A stretch of DNA of 64,000 bases from Silvania hatchlandensis (GCF_025564065.1 NZ_JAMGZK010000035.1:46485-110484), one strand, 5' to 3'; positions 20,664-35,344 are shown, numbered from the stretch's first letter. Made by a program: numbers and translations. The notes: generated from the letters alone by a model not told the origin.

Positions 20664-20719
20664 TAAATCCTGTTTGCAACAGCAGGAACTTTTCCAGTAT
20701 GTTGCATCAAGATGACGTT

Positions 20720-20746
20720 AAAACGGCCTGCGGGCCGTTTTGTTTT
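20720..20746 (+). terminator. Terminator of bolA
   Basis: AAAACGGCC, a four-base loop and GGCCGTTTT form the hairpin, followed by GTTTTG. Confidence 0.85.
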
Positions 20747-20834
20747 GTCCGGGTTTTGAGGCGGTGGCGCGATTTTAAGGCCAAAAATAGCCTTAAATTG
20801 TGAAAAAAGCCGCAGCAACATGGGGCAACCGTTC

Positions 20835-20863
20835 TCGACTCACCTAAGTGATGCCGCTATAAT
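20835..20863 (+). promoter_or_regulatory. Probable promoter of tig
   Basis: TCGACT (20835-20840) and a consensus TATAAT (20858-20863) are 17 bases apart, about 130 bases before tig. Apart from this and the bolA terminator, the 20664-20991 interval shows no gene. Confidence 0.6.
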
Positions 20864-20982
20864 GCCGCGTCTTAATGAATGCTTCGGGATGATTCTGGCG
20901 ACAGGGAATGTGAATCTGCTAAGAGAGCATCCCGGTATTGCGAGGCAAATTCAGAGTTGACCGAGCACTGTGATTTTTTTGA

Positions 20983-22290
<1,308 letters not shown>

Positions 22291-22319
22291 TTCTGCCCGG
22301 CTTGTTTAAAGTTTGAACA

Positions 22320-22354
22320 AAAACCCGTTGCCTCCCGGCGGCGGGTTTTTTTTA
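22320..22354 (+). terminator. Terminator of tig
   Basis: AAACCCGTTGCC is complemented by GGCGGCGGGTTT with minor mismatch, followed by eight T residues. Confidence 0.85.
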
Positions 22355-22425
22355 TCACAGTTATAAACCAGGAAGAGTGCTAAAACGCCTTTTCAGTGTT
22401 AGCGTTACAACAAAAGATTGTTATG

Positions 22426-22453
22426 CTTGAAATAGGGCTGAGCCGCCCCCATT
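22426..22453 (+). promoter_or_regulatory. Sigma-32 heat-shock promoter of clpPX
   Basis: CTTGAA (22426-22431) and CCCCATT (22447-22453) are 15 bases apart, matching the RpoH consensus and the known heat-shock control of clpP. Confidence 0.82.
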
Positions 22454-22549
22454 AGTGGGGAAGCAGTATTAAAGAGACTGGCTGATAATCCGTCCGCAAG
22501 GTTACAATCAGTACAGCAGGTATTTTCATTTTTTATCCAGGAGACGGAC

Positions 22550-23173
22550 ATGTCATACAGTGGCGAACGAGATAACTTTGCACCCCATATGGCGCTGGTG
22601 CCAATGGTTATTGAACAGACCTCTCGCGGTGAACGTTCTTTTGATATCTATTCCCGTCTGCTTAAAGAGCGCGTTATCTTTATGACTGGCCAGGTCGAAG
22701 ACCACATGGCTAACCTGATCGTGGCGCAGATGCTGTTTCTGGAAGCGGAAAACCCGGAAAAAGATATTTACCTGTACATTAACTCCCCTGGTGGCGTGAT
22801 CACCGCCGGGATGTCTATTTACGACACCATGCAGTTTATCAAGCCTGATGTGAGCACCATTTGTATGGGCCAGGCGGCATCGATGGGCGCATTCCTGCTG
22901 ACCGCAGGGGCGAAAGGCAAGCGTTTCTGCCTGCCAAACTCGCGCGTGATGATTCACCAGCCGCTGGGAGGTTACCAGGGGCAGGCAACAGATATTGAAA
23001 TTCATGCCCGTGAAATCCTGAAGGTAAAAGGGCGCATGAATGAACTTATGGCTCACCACACGGGTCAATCACTTGAGCAGATCGAGCGCGATACCGAGCG
23101 CGATCGCTTCCTGTCCGCACCAGAGGCAGTTGAGTACGGTTTAGTCGACTCCATTTTGACCCACCGTAAATGA
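22550..23173 (+). CDS. clpP: ClpP protease subunit
   Basis: ClpP forms the two-ring serine protease barrel that degrades substrates unfolded by ClpX or ClpA. The 207-residue precursor has a 14-residue propeptide (cleavage expected before Ala15 in HMALVP), Ser111 in QAASMGAF, His136 in MIHQP and an aspartate near 185. The length equals E. coli. It is followed by clpX after 127 bases and preceded by a sigma-32 promoter. Confidence 0.98.
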   Translation: MSYSGERDNFAPHMALVPMVIEQTSRGERSFDIYSRLLKERVIFMTGQVEDHMANLIVAQMLFLEAENPEKDIYLYINSPGGVITAGMSIYDTMQFIKPDVSTICMGQAASMGAFLLTAGAKGKRFCLPNSRVMIHQPLGGYQGQATDIEIHAREILKVKGRMNELMAHHTGQSLEQIERDTERDRFLSAPEAVEYGLVDSILTHRK

Positions 23174-23300
23174 TGCCCACGACGCGAGTGTGCCGCTATA
23201 CTAAGATAGGGCGGCACGCTGCTTATCAGCAGCTCGCGTCTCAGATTGGCATTTGCGTCGTCATGTGCGGCACAAAGAACTTAAAAAGAGGTTTTGACTC

Positions 23301-24575
23301 ATGACAGATAAACGCAAAGATGGTTCGGGCAAACTGTTGTATTGCTCTTTTTGCGGCAAAAGCCAGCATGAAGTGCGCAAACTGATTGCCGGGCCGTCCG
23401 TGTATATCTGCGACGAATGTGTCGACTTATGTAACGACATCATCCGCGAAGAAATTAAAGAAGTTGCTCCGCACCGCGAGCGTAGCGCCTTGCCAACCCC
23501 GCATGAGATCCGTCATCACCTTGATGACTATGTCATCGGTCAGGAACAGGCGAAAAAAGTGCTGGCTGTGGCGGTGTACAACCACTACAAACGTCTGCGT
23601 AACGGGGATAGCAGCAACGGCGTTGAGCTGGGCAAAAGCAACATCTTGCTGATCGGCCCAACCGGTTCCGGTAAAACCCTGTTAGCTGAAACGCTGGCGC
23701 GTTTGCTGGATGTTCCGTTCACCATGGCGGATGCCACCACCCTGACCGAAGCGGGTTATGTGGGTGAAGATGTGGAAAACATCATCCAGAAGCTGCTGCA
23801 GAAATGCGATTACGACGTACAGAAAGCGCAGCGCGGGATCGTTTATATCGATGAGATCGACAAAATCTCGCGTAAATCCGATAACCCGTCCATCACCCGT
23901 GATGTATCCGGTGAAGGCGTGCAGCAGGCGCTGCTGAAGCTGATCGAAGGCACCGTCGCCGCAGTTCCACCTCAGGGCGGTCGTAAGCATCCTCAGCAAG
24001 AGTTTCTGCAGGTTGATACGTCCAAAATCCTGTTTATCTGTGGTGGTGCATTTGCGGGTCTGGATAAAGTCATTGCTAACCGCGTTGAAACCGGTTCAGG
24101 TATTGGCTTTGGTGCCACGGTGAAAGCGAAGTCTGAAAAAGCGAAAGAGGGTGAACTGCTGACCCAAGTTGAACCAGAAGATATGATCAAGTTTGGTTTG
24201 ATCCCTGAGTTCATTGGTCGTCTGCCGGTTGTTGCCACGCTGAGCGAGCTGAGCGAAGAAGCGCTGATTCAGATCCTGAAAGAGCCGAAAAACGCGCTGA
24301 CTAAACAGTACCAGGCGTTATTCAATCTGGAAGGCGTTGAGCTGGAGTTCCGTGACGAAGCGCTGAATGCCATCGCCAAAAAAGCGATGATGCGTAAAAC
24401 CGGTGCGCGTGGCCTGCGCTCTATCGTTGAAGCCGCTTTACTCGACACCATGTACGATCTTCCTTCGATGGAAGAGGTCGAAAAAGTGGTCATTGATGAA
24501 TCCGTGATCGCCGGGCAAAGTAAGCCGCTGCTGATTTACGGTACCCCGGAAGCCCAGCAGGCATCTGGCGAATAA
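23301..24575 (+). CDS. clpX: ClpX unfoldase, ATPase subunit of ClpXP
   Basis: ClpX is a hexameric AAA+ unfoldase that recognises ssrA-tagged and other proteins and feeds ClpP. The 424-residue protein has an N-terminal C4 zinc finger (Cys15, Cys18, Cys37, Cys40), Walker A GPTGSGKT near 120, a GYVG pore loop near 150, Walker [10 protein letters not shown] near 180 and the IGF tripeptide that docks on ClpP (GSGIGFGA near 267). A terminator separates it from lon. Confidence 0.98.
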   Translation: MTDKRKDGSGKLLYCSFCGKSQHEVRKLIAGPSVYICDECVDLCNDIIREEIKEVAPHRERSALPTPHEIRHHLDDYVIGQEQAKKVLAVAVYNHYKRLRNGDSSNGVELGKSNILLIGPTGSGKTLLAETLARLLDVPFTMADATTLTEAGYVGEDVENIIQKLLQKCDYDVQKAQRGIVYIDEIDKISRKSDNPSITRDVSGEGVQQALLKLIEGTVAAVPPQGGRKHPQQEFLQVDTSKILFICGGAFAGLDKVIANRVETGSGIGFGATVKAKSEKAKEGELLTQVEPEDMIKFGLIPEFIGRLPVVATLSELSEEALIQILKEPKNALTKQYQALFNLEGVELEFRDEALNAIAKKAMMRKTGARGLRSIVEAALLDTMYDLPSMEEVEKVVIDESVIAGQSKPLLIYGTPEAQQASGE

Positions 24576-24601
24576 TTCACCAACTCATACAAGCAGTTAA
24601 T

Positions 24602-24638
24602 CAAAAAGGGGGGATTTTATCCTCCCTTTTTCTTTTTC
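24602..24638 (+). terminator. Terminator of clpPX
   Basis: AAAAAGGGGGGA and its complement TCCTCCCTTTTT around a short loop, followed by further T residues. Confidence 0.85.
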
Positions 24639-24650
24639 CGTAAACATGGC

Positions 24651-24679
24651 GTTGAATGTATGGGAATCATCCCCATATA
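24651..24679 (+). promoter_or_regulatory. Sigma-32 heat-shock promoter of lon
   Basis: GTTGAA (24651-24656) and CCCCATATA (24671-24679), 14 bases apart, match the E. coli lon heat-shock promoter almost base for base. Confidence 0.85.
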
Positions 24680-24760
24680 CTGGATTACATGTTAGTGGTT
24701 GCATGAAGCACAGTCGCGCAACCTGATTACCTGGCGGACACTAAACTAAGAGAGAGCTCT

Positions 24761-27115
24761 ATGAATCCTGAGCGTTCTGAACGCATTGAAATCCCCGTAT
24801 TGCCGCTGCGCGATGTGGTGGTTTATCCGCACATGGTCATACCCTTATTCGTAGGGCGGGAAAAATCTATCCGTTGCCTTGAAGCCGCCATGGATCATGA
24901 TAAAAAAATCATGCTGGTTGCGCAGAAAGAAGCATCAACGGATGAGCCGGGTGTAAACGATCTTTTCACCGTCGGGACCGTGGCCTCTATTTTACAAATG
25001 CTGAAGCTGCCTGACGGCACCGTTAAGGTGCTGGTCGAGGGGCTGCAGCGTGCGCGTATTACCACGCTGTCTGATGATGGCGAACACTTCGCGGCTAAAG
25101 CGGAATACCTTGAATCGCCGCAGCTTGATGAGCGTGAGCAAGAAGTGCTGGTTCGCACCGCGATTAGCCAGTTCGAAGGCTATATCAAGCTGAACAAAAA
25201 AATCCCACCAGAAGTGCTGACGTCGCTGAACAGCATCGACGATCCTGCGCGTCTGGCAGACACCATCGCTGCGCACATGCCGCTCAAGCTGGCAGACAAA
25301 CAGTCCGTGCTGGAGATGTCCGACGTGAACGAACGTCTGGAATATCTGATGGCGATGATGGAATCGGAAATCGATCTGCTGCAGGTTGAGAAACGCATTC
25401 GCAACCGCGTGAAGAAGCAGATGGAAAAATCTCAGCGCGAGTACTATCTGAACGAGCAGATGAAGGCTATTCAGAAAGAGCTCGGCGAGATGGACGATGC
25501 GCCGGACGAAAACGAAGCGCTGAAGCGTAAGATCGACGCGGCAAAAATGCCGAAAGAGGCAAAAGAGAAAGCCGAAGCAGAACTGCAGAAGCTGAAAATG
25601 ATGTCTCCGATGTCGGCCGAAGCGACCGTCGTGCGTGGCTACATTGAGTGGATGGTACAGGTTCCGTGGAACGCCCGTAGCAAGGTCAAAAAAGATCTGC
25701 GTCAGGCACAGGAGATCCTCGATACCGACCACTACGGTCTGGAACGTGTTAAAGATCGCATCCTTGAGTACCTTGCGGTTCAAAGCCGTGTAAACAAGCT
25801 CAAGGGCCCGATCCTGTGCCTGGTAGGACCGCCGGGGGTGGGTAAAACCTCTCTGGGGCAGTCCATTGCCAAAGCGACCGGACGTAAATACATCCGTATG
25901 GCGCTGGGTGGCGTTCGTGACGAAGCCGAAATCCGCGGTCACCGCCGGACCTATATCGGCTCTATGCCGGGCAAGCTGATCCAGAAAATGGCGAAAGTAG
26001 GCGTTAAAAACCCACTGTTCCTGCTGGATGAGATCGACAAAATGTCGTCCGATATGCGCGGCGACCCGGCGTCTGCCCTGCTTGAAGTGCTGGATCCGGA
26101 ACAGAACGTGGCGTTCAGCGATCACTATCTGGAAGTGGACTACGATCTTAGCGATGTCATGTTCGTGGCGACCTCTAACTCCATGAACATTCCTGCTCCA
26201 CTGCTGGATCGTATGGAAGTGATCCGTCTTTCGGGCTACACCGAAGACGAAAAGCTGAACATCGCCAAGCGCCACCTGCTTTCTAAGCAGATTGAGCGTA
26301 ACGCGCTGAAAGAGAGCGAAATTACGGTAGAGGATAGTGCGATTATCAGCATTATTCGTTACTACACTCGTGAAGCGGGCGTGCGTAGTCTGGAACGCGA
26401 AATCTCCAAGCTGTGCCGTAAAGCGGTGAAGAAGCTGCTGCTGGATAAGACCCTGAAGCACGTTGAAATTAACGGCGACAACCTGCACGAATATCTCGGC
26501 GTTCAGCGCTATGACTATGGTCGCGCGGACAATGAAAACCGCGTCGGTCAGGTGACGGGGCTGGCGTGGACGGAAGTGGGCGGCGATCTGCTGACCATTG
26601 AAACCGCCTGCGTACCGGGTAAAGGCAAACTCACGTATACCGGCTCGCTGGGTGAAGTGATGCAGGAGTCCATTCAGGCTGCGCTGACCGTGGTGCGTGC
26701 GCGCGCGGAAAAACTGGGTATCAATGCGGACTTTTACGAGAAACGCGATATCCACGTTCACGTACCGGAAGGGGCAACGCCGAAAGACGGCCCAAGCGCC
26801 GGTATCGCCATGTGTACCGCGCTGGTCTCCTGCCTGACCGGCAACCCGGTTCGCGCCGATGTGGCGATGACCGGCGAAATCACCCTGCGCGGCCTCGTGT
26901 TGCCGATTGGTGGTTTGAAAGAAAAACTGCTCGCGGCTCACCGCGGTGGGATTAAAACCGTCCTGATCCCGCATGAAAACAAGCGCGATCTGGAAGAGAT
27001 CCCGGACAACGTGATTGCCGATCTGGATATCCATCCGGTGAAGCGCATTGAGGAAGTTCTGGCGCTTGCGCTGCAGAACGAGCCTTATGGAATGCAGGTT
27101 GTAACCGCAAAATAG
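24761..27115 (+). CDS. lon: Lon ATP-dependent protease
   Basis: Lon degrades misfolded proteins and regulators such as SulA, RcsA and antitoxins. The 784-residue protein has the N-terminal substrate domain and coiled coil (about 1-300), AAA+ motifs (Walker A GPPGVGKT near 356, Walker [10 protein letters not shown] near 420) and the serine-lysine protease domain (Ser679 in DGPSAGIAM, Lys722 in [10 protein letters not shown]). Length equals that of E. coli. AGAGAGAGCTC precedes the ATG. Confidence 0.98.
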   Translation: MNPERSERIEIPVLPLRDVVVYPHMVIPLFVGREKSIRCLEAAMDHDKKIMLVAQKEASTDEPGVNDLFTVGTVASILQMLKLPDGTVKVLVEGLQRARITTLSDDGEHFAAKAEYLESPQLDEREQEVLVRTAISQFEGYIKLNKKIPPEVLTSLNSIDDPARLADTIAAHMPLKLADKQSVLEMSDVNERLEYLMAMMESEIDLLQVEKRIRNRVKKQMEKSQREYYLNEQMKAIQKELGEMDDAPDENEALKRKIDAAKMPKEAKEKAEAELQKLKMMSPMSAEATVVRGYIEWMVQVPWNARSKVKKDLRQAQEILDTDHYGLERVKDRILEYLAVQSRVNKLKGPILCLVGPPGVGKTSLGQSIAKATGRKYIRMALGGVRDEAEIRGHRRTYIGSMPGKLIQKMAKVGVKNPLFLLDEIDKMSSDMRGDPASALLEVLDPEQNVAFSDHYLEVDYDLSDVMFVATSNSMNIPAPLLDRMEVIRLSGYTEDEKLNIAKRHLLSKQIERNALKESEITVEDSAIISIIRYYTREAGVRSLEREISKLCRKAVKKLLLDKTLKHVEINGDNLHEYLGVQRYDYGRADNENRVGQVTGLAWTEVGGDLLTIETACVPGKGKLTYTGSLGEVMQESIQAALTVVRARAEKLGINADFYEKRDIHVHVPEGATPKDGPSAGIAMCTALVSCLTGNPVRADVAMTGEITLRGLVLPIGGLKEKLLAAHRGGIKTVLIPHENKRDLEEIPDNVIADLDIHPVKRIEEVLALALQNEPYGMQVVTAK

Positions 27116-27144
27116 TGACCTCGCGCAAAGAGCGTCAATAAAAA

Positions 27145-27185
27145 TAAGGCTGGTAGGCTAATTCGTGCTTGCCAGCCTTTTTTTG
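27145..27185 (+). terminator. Terminator of lon
   Basis: AAGGCTGG and CCAGCCTT form the outer stem, with T residues after it. Confidence 0.82.
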
Positions 27186-27324
27186 TATAGCTAATTTAGA
27201 TCCCTGATTGGGCCAGCCTCAACAACGGGTGTTGTAAGGTCATGGCAGGCCTGATATAACTGCTGCGCGGTCGCGTTGTGAAGGATTCAGGCGCGATATA
27301 AATTATAAAGAGAGGAAGAGAAGA

Positions 27325-27597
27325 GTGAACAAATCTCAACTGATTGACAAAATTGCTGCGGGTGCTGATATCTCCAAAGCTGCGGCTGGACGTGCGTTAG
27401 ATGCTTTAATTGCTTCTGTTACCGAATCTCTGCAGGCTGGGGACGACGTAGCGCTGGTTGGTTTTGGTACTTTTGCTGTTAAAGAGCGTGCTGCCCGTAC
27501 TGGCCGCAACCCTCAGACCGGCAAAGAGATCACCATCGCTGCTGCTAAAGTTCCGGGCTTCCGCGCGGGCAAAGCGCTGAAAGACGCAGTAAACTGA
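27325..27597 (+). CDS. hupB: DNA-binding protein HU-beta
   Basis: A 90-residue HU subunit that bends and compacts DNA as a homodimer or with HupA. The start is [18 protein letters not shown], and the DNA-binding arm reads [16 protein letters not shown] near 53-68. It uses a GTG start behind AGAGGAAGAGAAGA, as in E. coli. It lies between lon and ppiD with its own terminator. Confidence 0.98.
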   Translation: MNKSQLIDKIAAGADISKAAAGRALDALIASVTESLQAGDDVALVGFGTFAVKERAARTGRNPQTGKEITIAAAKVPGFRAGKALKDAVN

Positions 27598-27629
27598 TCG
27601 CATTCTTGCATCAGGGAAGTTAAAAAGTC

Positions 27630-27660
27630 TAAGGGCGCATCATTTGATGTGCCTTTTTTG
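27630..27660 (+). terminator. Terminator of hupB
   Basis: A hairpin AAGGGCGCATCA with TGATGTGCCTT (one G-T pair) followed by six T residues. Confidence 0.85.
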
Positions 27661-27809
27661 TTTGTCCAGAGCCTATTTATGCGAGTTTCTGCATGTTCTG
27701 GGCTGACAATTGCCCCGGTTTCTTGTCACAATACGCCTTTATGCGCAGCGGTCGGGATTTGCCGTTAGCGTGAGGTCACCTGTCACCTACAGCGGAGTGT
27801 GGTTACACC

Positions 27810-30213
<2,404 letters not shown>

Positions 30214-30309
30214 TAACTTGCACAGTGGCAAAAATTTGCCAGGATAAAGAGGTCATACCAGTTATGGCCTCTGAATCTTATAAATAACAACCCTGAAGGT
30301 TATTGTGCT

Positions 30310-30708
30310 ATGCAGACCCAAATCAAAGTTCGCGGCTTTCATCTTGACGTTTATCAGCATGTTAATAACGCCCGTTATCTCGAGTTTCTTGAAGAGGCGC
30401 GTTGGGATGGGCTGGAAAACAGCGACAGTTTTCAATGGATGACGGCGCAGCGCATCGCGTTTGTCGTGGCGAATATCAATATTAACTATCGCCGTCCAGC
30501 CGTGCTCAGCGATGTGTTGACCGTGACCAGTCAGCTTCAGCAGTTAAACGGCAAAAGCGGTGTGCTAAGTCAGGTCATTACGCTAGAGCCCGAAGGGCAG
30601 GTGGTGGCGGACGCGTTAATTACCTTTGTCTGTATCGATCTGCGCACGCAAAAAGCGCTGCCGCTGGAAGGGGAGTTGCGTGAAAAACTGGAGCAGCTAA
30701 TTAAATAA
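30310..30708 (+). CDS. fadM: FadM long-chain acyl-CoA thioesterase
   Basis: FadM (YbaW) is a 132-residue hotdog-fold thioesterase that hydrolyses long-chain acyl-CoA, including intermediates of oleate breakdown. The 4-hydroxybenzoyl-CoA-thioesterase-type motif is near 13-24 (DVYQHVNNARYL). It converges on queC, with a hairpin between them. Confidence 0.96.
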   Translation: MQTQIKVRGFHLDVYQHVNNARYLEFLEEARWDGLENSDSFQWMTAQRIAFVVANININYRRPAVLSDVLTVTSQLQQLNGKSGVLSQVITLEPEGQVVADALITFVCIDLRTQKALPLEGELREKLEQLIK

Positions 30709-30720
30709 CCCACTGCGAGG

Positions 30721-30747
30721 GCCGGGCGAAAAAGCTTTTCACCCGGC
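30721..30747. terminator. Hairpin between fadM and queC
   Basis: GCCGGGCGAAAA and TTTTCACCCGGC pair around a short loop. It can terminate both converging genes. Confidence 0.7.
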
Positions 30748-30757
30748 AACATGACGG

Positions 30758-31453
30758 TTACTTAAGACCGGTTTTGTTTTTCAGGGCCGACATCACCGAC
30801 GGCTTATCCGCCAGGTACTGATTCAGGCCGTTGGCCCGCAGGTTACAGGCGGCGCACTGACCGCAGCCATCGCCCTGAATACCGTTATAGCAGGTCAGCG
30901 TTTCGCTACGCACCAGTTCCAGCTTGCCCCAGTAGTCCGCCAGTGCCCAGGTTTCGGCCTTGTCGAGCCACATCAGCGGCGTTTCAAAGCGAATATCTTT
31001 CGCCATTCCGAGGTTCACCGCGTGGTTGAGAGCCTTCACAAACTCATCCCGGCAGTCCGGGTAGCCGGAGAAATCGGTTTCGCACACGCCGGTGATCACC
31101 GCTTCGGCCTGGACCTGATACGCATAGATGGCGGTCAGCGTCAGGAAGAGGATGTTACGTCCCGGCACGAAGGTATTAGGAATGCCATCTGCATTCGGCT
31201 CATAGTCCGGCACCGGGATGCTATCGCGCGTCAGGCTGCTCACCGCCAGTTCGTTTAACAGAGTGACATCCAGAACCTTATGCGCCCGCGCGCCGAGTTG
31301 GACCGCCAGTTTCTGTGCAACCTTGATCTCTTCGCTATGGCGCTGGCCATAGTCAAACGTCACACAATGGACTTCATCATACTGATGTAAAGCCTGAACC
31401 AGACAGGTGGTGGAATCTTGCCCCCCACTGAACACAACAACGGCACGTTTCAT
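30758..31453 (-). CDS. queC: QueC 7-cyano-7-deazaguanine synthase
   Basis: QueC converts 7-carboxy-7-deazaguanine to preQ0 with ATP and ammonia, in queuosine synthesis. The 231-residue protein has the PP-loop SGGQDST at 9-15, a [10 protein letters not shown] motif and a C-terminal zinc site with four cysteines ([16 protein letters not shown] near 188-203). The start at 31453 gives [11 protein letters not shown] as in the family; an ATG 33 bases upstream is not conserved. It lies 66 bases after ybaE on the same strand. Confidence 0.97.
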   Translation of the reverse strand: MKRAVVVFSGGQDSTTCLVQALHQYDEVHCVTFDYGQRHSEEIKVAQKLAVQLGARAHKVLDVTLLNELAVSSLTRDSIPVPDYEPNADGIPNTFVPGRNILFLTLTAIYAYQVQAEAVITGVCETDFSGYPDCRDEFVKALNHAVNLGMAKDIRFETPLMWLDKAETWALADYWGKLELVRSETLTCYNGIQGDGCGQCAACNLRANGLNQYLADKPSVMSALKNKTGLK

Positions 31454-31519
31454 TATTCTTTCCAACTTTGACGAGTAAAGACGCATGGTAACGTCTGCCC
31501 GTGACGGCGACCAGCTTCT

Positions 31520-33220
31520 TCACGCTTTCGGGGCCGGTAGCCAGGCTTCGGTAAAGTTAAACCAGCCGCGCGGGTTGAGCCGGATGCCATTCACCCCCGG
31601 CGGGGCGCTGATTTGGTACTGATAGTTAAACAGCGGCGTCAGCACCGCGCTCTCCATCAGTCGGGCGAAGACTGCTTTTAATCCCTGATGGCGTTCTTCG
31701 GCATCGGGTCGGGACTGAACGGCATCCAGGGTTGCCATCAGATGGGCAAACTGCGGTGCGCTGAGCAGATGCGGCCACAGCGCATCGCAGCGTAACCACT
31801 GTTCAAGGGTATATTCCGGCGCTTCGCCAATTAACCGATCGCCCATCATGATATCGGCATCAGCAAGCGACGTGCAGCCATCCCAGTTTTTGGCATCATG
31901 AAAAATCACCGTCAGCTGACATCCTTCCTGCGCCAGATAGCGCTTGAGCTGTTCAGCCATGGTATGTAACTCCACCGGCAGGTGATATGCCAGGGTCAGC
32001 GTCTCGGGCAGGGGGATACACTGTGCCTGCGGCCATTGGGGAATGGTCCATCCCGGCAGCAGTTCCTGCGTTGGGGTGATCAGGTTTTCGTCCAGCGGCA
32101 GCGTATGCAGCAGCGACGACTGATGAATGATCTCCACCAGCCTGCGGGCCTGCATTTCGCTGAGCCGTCCGCTCTGTTTCAGCGTGAGGTAACAAAAGCC
32201 AAGGCTGATACTGTTACTGACCAGCCGTAAACTGGCGAGTTCTTCCGGCTCGCCAATGGCAATTTGTACCGGATGACGGCAGCTGGTGCCTAAATCCTGG
32301 TCAAACAACTGGGGGGTGATCCAGAATTCGATCGCTTTCAGCAGCGGATGCCCCAGATGGTACTGCTCGTGGCTTTCCAGCCGGACCAGATCCGGGTCGA
32401 ACAGGGTCAGCCGAAACGGTCCGCTGCCCGTCAGCGGCTGTTCCGGGTGCGCCAGGCGACTGCAATAGCTTGCCAGACGGTGCGCCAGCCAGTAGTCCGG
32501 CTGATGCAGCACAAACGTCAGGCACTGAGGATGCGTCAGCTCGATCTGCTTTACGCTGTTAAACAGTTTGCGCAGCGCGGGCAGGGTCAGCAGCATCATC
32601 AGCCGTTTCTGCAGTTGGCCCGTCTCGATCTTGTCGCCCGTATGCCAGTGCAGCGTGGAGCGGATGTAAAAATGCCAGCGTAACCCGTCAGCAGAAATCT
32701 CCCAGTGATGGGCCAGATCGCCAGTGGGTTCGCTGTAGGTGTCGTTAAAGCGCGTCAGCCCGGAAAAAATTTCTCCCACCAGATGCTGTTCTGCGCGCCC
32801 CGGTAAAAAGCCCGGATGCAGCGGGTCGAGCGGGCGATAGTAGGGAATACGCAGCGTAGGGGTGTTGTTCTGCCACTGTCCGCCCAGAAAAGGGTGCAGC
32901 AACGCGCGCAGCGCCTGGGGGGCAAGCTGGGCCAGCTCCAGCGCATTATGCTGCTGACCGCTTTTTAGCGCCTCTTCCATCATTGCATTGCGTAACGACT
33001 CCGGCGTCACGTGAAAGCGCAGGTCGCCGCGCTTTCCGCGTCCGGACTGCGCGTGCCAACTTAGCCAGCCTGCATCCTGCGCCTGACGCAAAAGTGTGCG
33101 CACATGACGTTCACTGCAAAAGCAGCGGCTGGCCAGTTCGGCCACGGTCACCTGTTGCGGCCCACCTGCTGAGGGTTGCCACAGTCGTTGGTACTGATTG
33201 AGTCGATTAAGCAGTCGCAT
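31520..33220 (-). CDS. ybaE: YbaE, SgrR-type regulator with solute-binding domain
   Basis: A 566-residue protein with an N-terminal winged-helix DNA-binding domain (CFCSERHVRTLLRQAQDAGWL near 32-52) and a large domain of the periplasmic oligopeptide-binding type. This is the architecture of SgrR, which senses sugar-phosphate stress, but YbaE's ligand and targets are not known to me. The start at 33220 (MRLLNRLNQYQRL) matches E. coli length. It is divergent from cof. Confidence 0.93.
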   Translation of the reverse strand: MRLLNRLNQYQRLWQPSAGGPQQVTVAELASRCFCSERHVRTLLRQAQDAGWLSWHAQSGRGKRGDLRFHVTPESLRNAMMEEALKSGQQHNALELAQLAPQALRALLHPFLGGQWQNNTPTLRIPYYRPLDPLHPGFLPGRAEQHLVGEIFSGLTRFNDTYSEPTGDLAHHWEISADGLRWHFYIRSTLHWHTGDKIETGQLQKRLMMLLTLPALRKLFNSVKQIELTHPQCLTFVLHQPDYWLAHRLASYCSRLAHPEQPLTGSGPFRLTLFDPDLVRLESHEQYHLGHPLLKAIEFWITPQLFDQDLGTSCRHPVQIAIGEPEELASLRLVSNSISLGFCYLTLKQSGRLSEMQARRLVEIIHQSSLLHTLPLDENLITPTQELLPGWTIPQWPQAQCIPLPETLTLAYHLPVELHTMAEQLKRYLAQEGCQLTVIFHDAKNWDGCTSLADADIMMGDRLIGEAPEYTLEQWLRCDALWPHLLSAPQFAHLMATLDAVQSRPDAEERHQGLKAVFARLMESAVLTPLFNYQYQISAPPGVNGIRLNPRGWFNFTEAWLPAPKA

Positions 33221-33323
33221 ATAAAAACCCGGAACAATAATGTTCAACTATTCAGTATTACTTCCGTATATATCACGCAATACTGATGCACAAGTTAAAA
33301 CCCTTCACATTTTCGGGAGCACT

Positions 33324-34142
33324 ATGGCGCGGTTGGCTGCATTTGATATGGACGGCACCTTATTAATGCCGGACCACCGTTTAGGCGACAAAACCCTGAG
33401 TACGCTGAAACGGCTGCACGAGCGCGACATCACGCTCACCTTCGCCACCGGACGACATGTGCTGGAAATGCGCCATTTGATGGGCGCGCTATCGCTCGAC
33501 GCGTTCTTGATCACCGGCAACGGGACGCGCATTCACTCGCTGGAAGGGGACGTACTCTATCGCCAGGATCTGGCGCCGGACGTTGCCGAACAGGTCTTGC
33601 ATACCAGCTGGGACACTCAGGCCAGCATCCACGTTTTTAACGATACCGGCTGGCTGACCGGCCAGGAAATTCCGGCCCTGCTCGAGGCGCATGTTTACAG
33701 CGGCTTCCAGTATCAATTGACCGACCTGCGCCGGATCCCGGCCCACGCGGTGACCAAAATCTGTTTTTGCAGCGATCACGACGATCTGTGCCGTCTGCAC
33801 ATTCAGCTCAACGAGGCGTTGGGCAGCCGCGCACACCTGACCTTCTCCGCGCTGGATTGCCTGGAAGTGCTGCCGGTGGGATGCAACAAAGGTTCCGCCC
33901 TGGCGGTGCTGAGCGACCATCTCGGCTTCAGTATGCAGGAGTGCATGGCGTTTGGTGATGCCATGAATGACCGGGAGATGCTGGGCAGCGTCGGCCGCGG
34001 CTTGATTATGGGCAATGCGATGCCGCAGCTGATGGCTGAACTCTCGCATTTGCCGGTTATTGGACACTGCCGTAATGAAGCAGTGTCCCATTTTCTAACT
34101 CATTGGCTGGACACACCCGATCTTCCTTATTCCCCCGAATAG
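33324..34142 (+). CDS. cof: Cof HAD-family phosphatase (HMP-PP phosphatase)
   Basis: Cof is a 272-residue HAD-IIB phosphatase that hydrolyses the thiamin precursor HMP-PP and other sugar phosphates. It has the nucleophile motif FDMDGTL with Asp8 and Asp10, TFATGRH (motif II), a lysine region [12 protein letters not shown] and [13 protein letters not shown] (motif IV). The ATG at 33324 is the family start, behind CGGGAG. Confidence 0.96.
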   Translation: MARLAAFDMDGTLLMPDHRLGDKTLSTLKRLHERDITLTFATGRHVLEMRHLMGALSLDAFLITGNGTRIHSLEGDVLYRQDLAPDVAEQVLHTSWDTQASIHVFNDTGWLTGQEIPALLEAHVYSGFQYQLTDLRRIPAHAVTKICFCSDHDDLCRLHIQLNEALGSRAHLTFSALDCLEVLPVGCNKGSALAVLSDHLGFSMQECMAFGDAMNDREMLGSVGRGLIMGNAMPQLMAELSHLPVIGHCRNEAVSHFLTHWLDTPDLPYSPE

Positions 34143-34157
34143 TGAGACCCTTCCAGC

Positions 34158-34190
34158 AAGCCAGACGAATGTCTGGCTTTTTTTATTTTA
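34158..34190. terminator. Terminator between cof and cdsH
   Basis: AGCCAGAC, loop GAAT, GTCTGGCT, then seven T residues on the plus strand. It overlaps the last codons of cdsH and mainly serves cof. Confidence 0.8.
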
Positions 34191-35229
34191 GCAGTCGGGC
34201 AATTTCTGCCGACCACGGCGTCACATCGCCAATGTTAGCCTTTACCCACTCTGCGTTGTAATAGGTATCCAGATAGCGCTCACCGCTGTCGCACAACAGG
34301 GTGACGATGGAGCCAGTTTGCCCCGCCTCGCGCATCCGCGCGGCCAGTTGTAACGCGCCCCACATGTTGGTGCCGGTAGAGGCGCCGACTTTACGGCCCA
34401 GCTGCGTTTCCAGCCAGTGGGCGGTGGCGACGCTGGCGGCATCCGGCACCCGCAGCATCTCGTCGACCACATCGGGAATAAACGACGGCTCGACGCGCGG
34501 GCGGCCAATCCCTTCAATTTTGCTGCCCACCGGGCTGCGCAGGGAGAGATCGCGCTGCTGCCAGTAATCCAGGAATACCGAGTTTTGCGGATCCACTACC
34601 ATCAGGCGCGTATCGTAGCCCTGACAACGAATATAGCGGCCAATGGTGGCTGAAGTCCCGCCCGTACCGGCGCTCATTACGATATGGGCGGGCACCGGGT
34701 GAGGTTCGCTCTGCATCTGACGGAAGATACTGTCGGCAATATTGTTATTGCCGCGCCAGTCCGTCGCGCGTTCGGCGAAGGTGAACTGGTCCATATAGTG
34801 GCCATTCAGCTCGCGGGCCAGCATCTCTGAGGCGGCATAGATTTCGCAGGCGCTCTCTACGAAGTGGCAGCGGCCGCCGTAGAATTCAATCTGTTCGATC
34901 TTACGTTTAGCGGTACAGGACGGCATCACGGCAATAAAGGGCAGGCCCAGCAGACGCGCGAAATAGGCCTCAGAGACGGCGGTTGAACCGGATGACGATT
35001 CAATAATGGTGGTGCCTTCATTGATCCAGCCGTTACATAGCCCGTACAGGAACAGCGAACGCGCCAGACGGTGTTTAAGGCTGCCGGTAGGGTGAGTGCT
35101 TTCGTCTTTCAGATAGAGCTGAATACCCGCAAACCCCGGCAGAGCAAGGCGAATGAGGTGCGTATCGGCCGAGCGCTGATAATCGGCATTAATTTCACTG
35201 ATGGCGTGTTTAACCCAGGTACTCTTCAT
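34183..35229 (-). CDS. cdsH: CdsH PLP-dependent L-cysteine desulfhydrase
   Basis: A 348-residue fold-type II PLP enzyme of the cysteine synthase family, matching the CdsH desulfhydrase described in Salmonella, which breaks L-cysteine into pyruvate, ammonia and sulfide. The PLP lysine is expected at Lys52 (PTGSLKHR); the substrate loop [14 protein letters not shown] and the phosphate-binding [12 protein letters not shown] are present. It diverges from decR, the same pairing as in Salmonella, where DecR (YbaO) is its cysteine-responsive activator. E. coli K-12 keeps decR but lacks this neighbour. Confidence 0.88.
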   Translation of the reverse strand: MKSTWVKHAISEINADYQRSADTHLIRLALPGFAGIQLYLKDESTHPTGSLKHRLARSLFLYGLCNGWINEGTTIIESSSGSTAVSEAYFARLLGLPFIAVMPSCTAKRKIEQIEFYGGRCHFVESACEIYAASEMLARELNGHYMDQFTFAERATDWRGNNNIADSIFRQMQSEPHPVPAHIVMSAGTGGTSATIGRYIRCQGYDTRLMVVDPQNSVFLDYWQQRDLSLRSPVGSKIEGIGRPRVEPSFIPDVVDEMLRVPDAASVATAHWLETQLGRKVGASTGTNMWGALQLAARMREAGQTGSIVTLLCDSGERYLDTYYNAEWVKANIGDVTPWSAEIARLLK

Positions 35230-35276
35230 TGCAGTGTTCCGTTTGTCATTTTGTGCCCAGCATAGCGAAAAACACA

Positions 35277-35299
35277 GAAAAAATTGTTGCTATCTGACC
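35277..35299. promoter_or_regulatory. Probable DecR/CyuR binding site
   Basis: The 23 bases follow the published CyuR (DecR) pattern as I remember it: GAA, AT-rich core AAATTGT, spacer, AT, and a closing CC. The site lies in the 115-base divergent region between cdsH and decR, about 48 bases before the cdsH start. The match is from memory and was not searched. Confidence 0.6.
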
Positions 35300-35317
35300 T
35301 TTAAAATACAATGTCAG

Positions 35318-35332
35318 GAGAAAAATTTTCTC
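35318..35332. promoter_or_regulatory. Perfect palindrome before decR
   Basis: GAGAAAAATTTTCTC is an inverted repeat with a single central base, 12 bases before the decR ATG. It may be a second DecR site used for autoregulation. Confidence 0.45.
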
Positions 35333-35344
35333 TACGGGGTGGGT

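Noticed and set aside
24992..27034. 680-codon open frame on the minus strand inside lon
   Set aside because: It is antisense to a fully conserved lon gene, has low-complexity His/Gln/Arg-rich composition and no ribosome site; it arises from codon bias of lon.
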